Made by a program: the position numbers and the translations under genes
In this document: positions 57,981 through 64,000 of the stretch, piece after piece
Layout: every line of letters begins with the position of its first letter
Position numbering within the stretch: the stretch's first letter is position 1
Notes under the pieces: model-generated
What the model was told of the DNA's origin: nothing
Seen by the model: the letters and a program-made list of their open reading frames with translations, nothing else
Databases searched by the model: none
Assembly (NCBI GenBank): GCA_028583605.1
Contig: CM053335.1
Coordinates: 12,565,553 to 12,629,552, forward strand
Origin: Dastarcus helophoroides
Lineage: Eukaryota > Arthropoda > Insecta > Coleoptera > Bothrideridae
Direction: 5' to 3'
DNA: 64,000 nt

Positions 57981-59483
57981 TTTCGCTTACGAGTTTTTTC
58001 CCAAAATTTTCTCTTTTCATTACACAATTTTTTGTAGAAATTTTAAATTTTCTCTGATTTCTTTTTATAGAAATTTTAGGTTTCTTTCACCAAGTTACGA
58101 TATTTAAAATCCTATTTTATTTTTAATTTTAATCAAAATCACATTTTCAAAAACTAACTTTTGTGAAAGTTTTGAGGAAAAAAATATTTCGAGCAGAAAT
58201 TAAAATGTTTAGAAAAAATGCAAATTTCTTTGAAAATGTTAATATTGCGAGAAAATAATTACAATTTCAAGAAAAAATCTAAATTTAACTCATCTCGCAT
58301 TTTACTATTTCTCTAAAAAATAAGTTAATATGGTATCTTCGAATTTTTACCTCAAATCTCATTTTATATAAGAATTTTGAGTTTTTTTAGATATTTCAAT
58401 TTTTTTAGGAAATTTTGATTTTTTCTGAAAAGTTTCCTTTTTTCCTAAATATCTTATAAAAATAAATTTTCTCGAAATTTCCATTTTTTCTGAAAGTGTT
58501 GTTCTTAAAATTTTTTCTAGAAATTTCAACTTCTCCAGATTTTTTTGTATGTTCTAATTTGCTTTAAAATTGTCAAGTTTTTTCACGACACTTTGGACAA
58601 TTTAAGGTTTATTTCATTTTGTAGTTTTGACAAAAAATGCTTCGGAAAAACCCTGAAGGTTCCATAAAATTTTCAACAATTTGGGAAAAACAAATAATTT
58701 CGACTTTTTTAAGATATTTCAAATTTTTTTTTTTATATTTGGATTAATTTTCGAAGAAAATTTGCTTTTTTTCCCATAAAATTTGTGTTCTAAACATTTT
58801 ATACAAACATTTTTTTCTAAATTTTGAGTTTTCCTGGATATTTTGTCTTTAAAATATTTTTTCTTGTAGAAATTTTAATTTCTCTCCCATTTGTTTTAAA
58901 AATTTAAAAGTTTCTTAACGAAATTTTAATATTTTAAAGTTCATTTTATTTTGTAATTTTAAATTTCCAAAACAAATTGAAGAGAAATTAAAATTTGTAG
59001 CGGAAAAAATATTTTAAAGACAAAATCTCCAGGAAAAGTCGAAATTTCAAACAAAATTAGGAAAACAAAGCAAAATCATTTAGAGAAAAATATCAAAATT
59101 TGAAAAAAAGTCGAAATTTTTTGTTAAGCATAAGTTTAAGGAAAATAAACGTCAAAGAGCTTTCAAGAAAAAATAAACGTTGTAAATTTCAACCTTTTGA
59201 ACAACTTGATATTTCTCAAAAAAATTACCATTACTGGAAGACCAAAAAAAATTCTAAATCGGAATTTCCAATTTTTCTAGAAATGTTAAATTTATTCTTG
59301 AAATTCTCAGGTTCGAATTAAAAATTCAAATTTCGATAAAAAAAGATCAAAATTTAAAGATTAAACTCAAGAGAAAGCAGATCATATTTCTAGAAAAAAA
59401 AGAAATTTTTTATTAATAAACAGCATTTTAAAAATTAACATTTTCGGAATTAAAGAAAACATTTTTTTTTATATAAATTAATT
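57981..59483. other. AT-rich low-complexity DNA
   Basis: Long runs of TTTTCTAGAAATTT-like sequence. No gene or clean array. Confidence 0.5.
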
Positions 59484-59636
59484 TTGATGGAACGGACTGG
59501 TCCTTGGTTATCTTCAAAAATTGAAATACAGAACTTGTCCCCTGAAACTAAAAAAGATTAAAAAACACTATTAGAGCGACCTTTGTTATGTTTTTAATCT
59601 TTCTTGGTTTCAGAGGACAAGTTCTGTATTTCAATA
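59484..59636 (-). mobile_element. Family A, two-armed copy
   Basis: The tail is on the left (GATGGAACGGACTGGTCC), with arms AATACAGAACTTGTCCCC and its complement around TTAGAGCGACC. It ends at TGTATTTCAATAAATT with no second tail. Confidence 0.87.
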
Positions 59637-60235
59637 AATTAATTGTCAAAAATATTGTTATAATTTTGTCTTGTAAAGTGAAAATTATTGAAATTTTTAA
59701 GCAAAAGTGTCAACATTTCTAGAAGAGTCTCAAAATTTTGAAATCAAAATTAATTAAAATTCGTTAACAGTTTACTGTTCTAATTTAATTATTTTCTAGT
59801 AATTTTGAAGTTCCAGAGAAACTTAAAAAATCAAATATTTCAGCTTGTAGCCATTTTTTTGTGATTAAAATTCAAATTTTGGCAATTTATTTGTACATAA
59901 GATGCAAGGTTTTTTCGAAATTTTTCTCAAAACAACACAATTTTAAAAAAAGAAATTTTTGTAATTATTTTTTTTAATTCGAGTGTTATTTCGAAATGTT
60001 TCTCAAAAAATGTAAATTTAAAAAAAAAACATTACCACTTATAAGAAATAAAGCTAGTTATCAGAAAAGTCGAATTTAAAAAAAAAGTCAAATCTTAAAA
60101 AATTTTGTAATTTTCATAGAACGTCAAATTTTAAAAAGAAAATAAGGATTTCGAACAAATTTTCAATTTTTAAAATAGTCAACATTTTCAATAATTTTGG
60201 GAATGTGAATAAAAAACGAATTTTTGGAAAAATAT
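59637..60235. other. AT-rich spacer
   Basis: Nothing recognised. Composition changes abruptly near 60236. Confidence 0.5.
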
Positions 60236-60905
60236 CGACACGGTAATCATCGGGATTATACTGGGTGTGCCTGTGACCAATACCTAAACAACTCCTAATA
60301 TTTAATGAATACTTTTGTCGAACATGCGGTGGACGAAGTTGCTACAACTCTCACCTGTTCCATAGTTTATTCAGCAGTCGAGCTGAGAATGTCGCGAACT
60401 TTGCAGGATGAATGTATACGGCTGAACAGGTGCTTGCTGGAATTTTAAAGAGGTCATCGCTAGGGAGATGCCGGCAATTATCTATTGTCTTCCTACGAAC
60501 GTTATCGGAGAATATTGCATTATAAATGACGCTTAAGTGTCGCGCTTATTACCGCTCTATACAACCGTTGTAAATGTTGCACACCATCCGTTGTTCTGCC
60601 TCTGTTGTTCACACTGAGCCTCGTCGTTGTCTTCGAAAGGTGTTTACAAGTCAATTAACTTCGATTTAGTAGGTATCTTGAACGTCGAAACATAGCGTTG
60701 ATTGTTCCTGAATTTATTATTTCTGTAAGTTTTGTATGACGCTCCTTTGTTTCAAGGAAAACTTCTTCAGTCAATATTATAGCGGGGTACATCCGTTATA
60801 TTGTTCGTAAAGTTGTGCACCAAAATATGTTATAGCTGTGGACCAATATTTACTTGAAATTATAGTGCATCTTGTTTACAGAAGATGGTGCATGCACTAT
60901 AATTT
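60236..60905. other. GC-richer low-repeat block
   Basis: Balanced, apparently unique sequence with many CpGs and no long open frame. It ends in a short hairpin (60857-60905) in which AAATTATAGTGCAT pairs with ATGCACTATAATTT, with inner CATCTT/AAGATG complementarity. Confidence 0.45.
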
Positions 60906-60910
60906 GCGAT

Positions 60911-60923
60911 TGGTGGATGCGCC
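60911..60923 (-). other. Isolated 13-mer (reverse orientation)
   Basis: TGGTGGATGCGCC, followed by AAGCC. It lies 6 bases right of the hairpin. Confidence 0.9.
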
Positions 60924-61004
60924 AAGCCTTACATAATTCGCTTGACCAGTAGATACAGGTTAGACAAGCGCTATGCAAAGAAATTAAGCTATAAACATTA
61001 CTGT

Positions 61005-61145
61005 ATCATTAGCGATTATATCAGCAATCTGGTCCGGTGTTAGCAAATATTTATAGAAACATTGTGGAATTTTTAATATCTGTTGCTTTTTAATCGTTAA
61101 TAAAGTTTAATAGCTATAAAAATTAAAGAATTCCACGAAGCAAGG
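61005..61145 (+). repeat. Family C dispersed repeat, single-arm copy
   Basis: CTGGTCCGGTGTTAGCAAAT, ATTGTGGAATTTTTAATATC and TTTAATCGTTAATAAAGTTT, ending AATTCCACGAAGCAAGGGTT. It supplies the intact sequence that shows where the LTR at 34584 was inserted. Confidence 0.8.
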
Positions 61146-62450
61146 GTTGGAAATGTCAAAATCTTAGAAAACATTTTAAGGTTAAACCTCAAATATCTAG
61201 AAACAAATATCTGTGGTGTAATAACGCCTTTTTCCATGATATGTTATAATAATTTTTGTCCAGTTTAATTTGACGCTCATTCTCTATCCTTTTGGTCATT
61301 AACGAAATACAAATTACGTTAGCCTAGTTGTTTCAATTAAAAAATAAAGATGGCTACACCAGCTTTGATTGTGGCCCCATGTCTGAGCATAAAGCCTAAT
61401 GGGTTATTAAAACTTGGCTCCTAATCAACGAACCACAAACCCTAACTTATTCTAATTAAACTGCCCTTAATAACGGCAATAACATTATCAAATCCATTAT
61501 GGTCTCTATGCGAGCCGCCTTCATATTTCGTCTTTGAACTATTAGCCAAGATGCTCCACACTATTCCACTGTTTGTATAATGAAACAATGCTGATATAAA
61601 TGATTTATTCGGACTAAATTCCCCGAGTTGGCGCTTTGGCGGCGTCTGCTTTAATACAACTTTGAATCACCGATACTGTGGCTTTTACATTACAGTTTAT
61701 TTTAAATCATTTGCTTTATTTATTTATAGCTGATTACCCTACAAGATAAAAACAGTATTGTCTGTGGCATTTAAATTGCAAAATTTATTTAAGTTGACAA
61801 ATTTAAATACTTCCAACGACAAAACTAATCAAAATTTTGGCTCGGAATAGTAATGCATCACCTTAGCTGAAATGGTGGATGCGCCGGACAATTACAACGT
61901 CGAAATTTGTTTGATCATATCGTTAGCCTCCAAGGCCACGAATTGATAAATGTTCAGGTCTTCGCAGTATCACACATAAACCCAGAGGGTAAGCGGTCTC
62001 GGACCTCTTTCTAATTCCCCAAGAGTCCCAACCCTTGCGCTTCCATTGATCTTACAAAGCGGAAATGGGGTTCGGTAACAGCCGCGGCGTCCTGCCTTTG
62101 TTTACTTCATTATTTAGCATGTCAAACGATGTTTTGTTTTGTCCATTGATGTTGCGCCTTCCCTAAAGCCATATCGCTCGGTTCGATATACATATAAAAT
62201 GGGGTTTTTTGTCAAAAAACTAGTTTTAGTTATTTTAGGAGCTTTATAGATCGATGGAATTGTTTTGTGATAATTTGTTAGTAGAATATCATCACTGCAG
62301 CTGTGACAGCGTTAATTAGGAAGTTTTCGATTGTTTTGTGAATTTGTCCGACGTTGGTAGCTTTGAAACTATGCTAATAACTTCGATAGAACTGTATAAT
62401 TTATAACAAGTGTTAATTTGTCATCATTAAATAAAAATTTAACTCATTAG
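61146..62450. other. GC-richer low-repeat block
   Basis: Balanced sequence with TCTAATTAAACTG and CCCTTAATAACGG words, a GCGGCGTCTGC stretch near 61640 and a CCGCGGCGTCC stretch near 62082. No open frame of note. A plausible place for regulatory DNA. Confidence 0.4.
61873..61885 (-). other. Isolated 13-mer (reverse orientation)
   Basis: TGGTGGATGCGCC, followed by GGACAATTAC. Flanks are not satellite. Confidence 0.9.
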
Positions 62451-63500
62451 AAAGTAATCGAATTTAAGAAACAACCATTTTTATAACTAAGTACATGTTG
62501 GTTAGATTTTTGGCAACAACAGTGTAAAAATTTAAAACCTAATTCGTTTTCGTTCCTCAGAAAAATCGTTCAAGGAATAGTATATTGCGTATCTAGCAAT
62601 AAAAGCAAAATATTTTCGAACGACGACGTAAATTGTGGCCGAGGCCTTAGCAGAAGCTAACAAACATCGAAATCCAGAAATGTGCTTTGATTGCTATTTT
62701 TTCTGAAATCAATATTACTTAAATTAAAGAATTTTTATAAATTCATAAAATTTTTATTGTCATTTAATTTTCTGTGAAATCGTTTCCTTGACGATCACTA
62801 TTCGTTTCTTGTTAACCAGTTTGAAAATGTTACCTTTTTTCTCGGTCTAGGGCGGAAACAACTTTCTGGGATTTTTGTTTGTTTTTTGATGATCTCTTAG
62901 CAACAAACTGAAATATTAAAATGAATCCTGAAATTGCCCCAGAAAAGCAAGCGATTTAAGGAAAAGACCCCTGTTTGTCTAATAGAAATTGTTCTGTGCT
63001 TTTTGCTTATCTATGACAAGCGTACCAAAGGTGGCAACTCAAAAAGACACTTTGATGGACACTCATCATTTATAAACAATAAGTGATTATAAATCATCAA
63101 CTTAAATTGTATTATCCTACGGGTTGAGCCTGCTATTCCCATTAAAATGTTGGTAATGAATCACAAGACGTAAAAAATATAGAGAATTTCCACTTCAGCA
63201 TTCTCACCTAAATGTGAAGTAAATTAAGAGGCGCCCCAACGACCTAATAAACCTCAGAACGGCGACTTTGGGTAATTTCGAATTTCGGCTTTCTCAGTTC
63301 ACAGAAAATTCTCGCTTTTATCAGCCCACTTCTACGCTTACGAATGGCTGTTTGCGAGAGATAAGCGCTGAAATAAATTTATTTCAATCCTATTTTCCCC
63401 CACATGATTTTACATGGAGTCCATTCATATTTTTTTCCGGCAACAATAGAGGCCCAACGGATTTGTTTCAGTTCGACCCTTATAATCTTCGCTGGTGATG
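62451..63500. other. Anonymous DNA
   Basis: Mixed composition. A 76-codon TTG-started frame (63268-63498) has a protein-like mix of residues (for example FSGNNRGPTDLFQFDPYNLRW shortened) but no family I know and no ATG. Not called as a gene. Confidence 0.4.
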
Positions 63501-63897
63501 TATGACGTTTGATCTATCCCTTTGTAGGTCAGACTGATGGTTGATTTTTCAGCCTCGGTTCGCACAAAATCATCTATTTAATTTGTGGAACTTTATTTCA
63601 GTAAAAATTAGGTTTTTTTTTCTTGACATTCATGTTCGTGCCCCATGAAGCATTTTTAAGTTTAAATTTGCACAAAAAATTGCTGATTTACATTTTTTTT
63701 TTCTATAAATATGGAACAATTTGAGAAAACCTCTACATTATTTTGCTGCGTCAACGGTTCAGTTAAATGGTTCATGTTTTTGCTTAAATTTTTACAAAAT
63801 CCTTTCTTGTAATTAAATTGTTGAATTTGTAAAATTTTTAAAAGTCTGATGATTGTAAATTATCCATTATTTAGTCATTACCCTTAAGTCACTTTTT
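63501..63897. other. AT-rich spacer
   Basis: Nothing recognised. Confidence 0.5.
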
Positions 63898-64000
63898 TTA
63901 TCCTTCCTTCCTGCCTCCCTTTCTGTCATTATAACTTTTTTCTTTTTTCTTTCCCCCTTTCCTTCTTTTCTTTCTTCTTTTAATTCTTCCTTTCTTCCAT
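63898..64000. repeat. Polypyrimidine low-complexity tract
   Basis: T and C rich sequence (TTCCTTCCTGCCTCCCTTTC and similar) running to the end of the window. Confidence 0.8.

Overview
The window looks like AT-rich, non-coding nuclear DNA of an animal, most likely an insect or other arthropod. The evidence is the absence of any convincing protein gene, kilobase-scale microsatellites, several unrelated satellites with units of about 300 to 480 bp, hAT-type miniature elements (one with an exact 8-bp target duplication), and solo LTRs with a TATA box and poly-A signal. I recognise no coding sequence, rRNA or tRNA gene. The long open frames that exist are microsatellites, palindromes or AT-rich satellite read through. 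I cannot name the species.

Layout, left half. A 303-bp duplication (1-556) is followed by a CTG tract and a CTA tract of 1.4 kb (893-2494). Satellite 1 (about 390-bp unit) occurs at 3635-5525 and 11980-12890, with one inverted unit at 7798-8064. Satellite 2 (about 482 bp, five units) fills 8326-10737. A duplicated 0.6-0.7 kb block flanks the second satellite 1 array. A hAT miniature element lies at 14549-14858, a TTTC microsatellite at 16064-16380 and satellite 3 (about 330 bp) at 16600-18235. A GC-richer block (19680-20520) is followed by small duplications up to 22360. A 475-bp tandem pair lies at 24550-25410 and a 400-bp tandem duplication at 25741-26420.

Layout, right half. Satellite 4 (about 347 bp) runs in one orientation at 26424-27680 and in the other at 29440-33770. 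Long hairpins lie at 34051-34270 and 49186-49393. Solo LTRs of one retrotransposon family lie at 34584-34905, 51441-51799 and 57431-57704; the first is nested in another repeat. A complex AT-rich higher-order satellite fills 40340-45010, and a 433-bp tandem duplication lies at 47897-48759. Satellites of about 370 and 338 bp lie at 54700-55740 and 56145-57195. The last 4 kb (60236-63500) is mostly low-repeat, more balanced sequence.

Two dispersed signals tie the window together. Family A is a hairpin-forming element with at least 18 copies, whose two ends are not equivalent: every copy that keeps both hairpin arms has the roughly 36-nt tail on one side only. The second is an exact 13-mer, GGCGCATCCACCA. 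It marks each satellite 1 unit and also occurs at four isolated sites (20456, 46726, 60911, 61873) whose flanks are otherwise unrelated. That is the observation I would follow first. The GC-richer blocks (5690-6660, 7500-7790, 19680-20520, 23294-23513, 36440-36870, 37440-37850, 47400-47890, 60236-60905, 61230-62200) are where regulatory DNA or a small non-coding exon of a long-intron gene would most plausibly lie.
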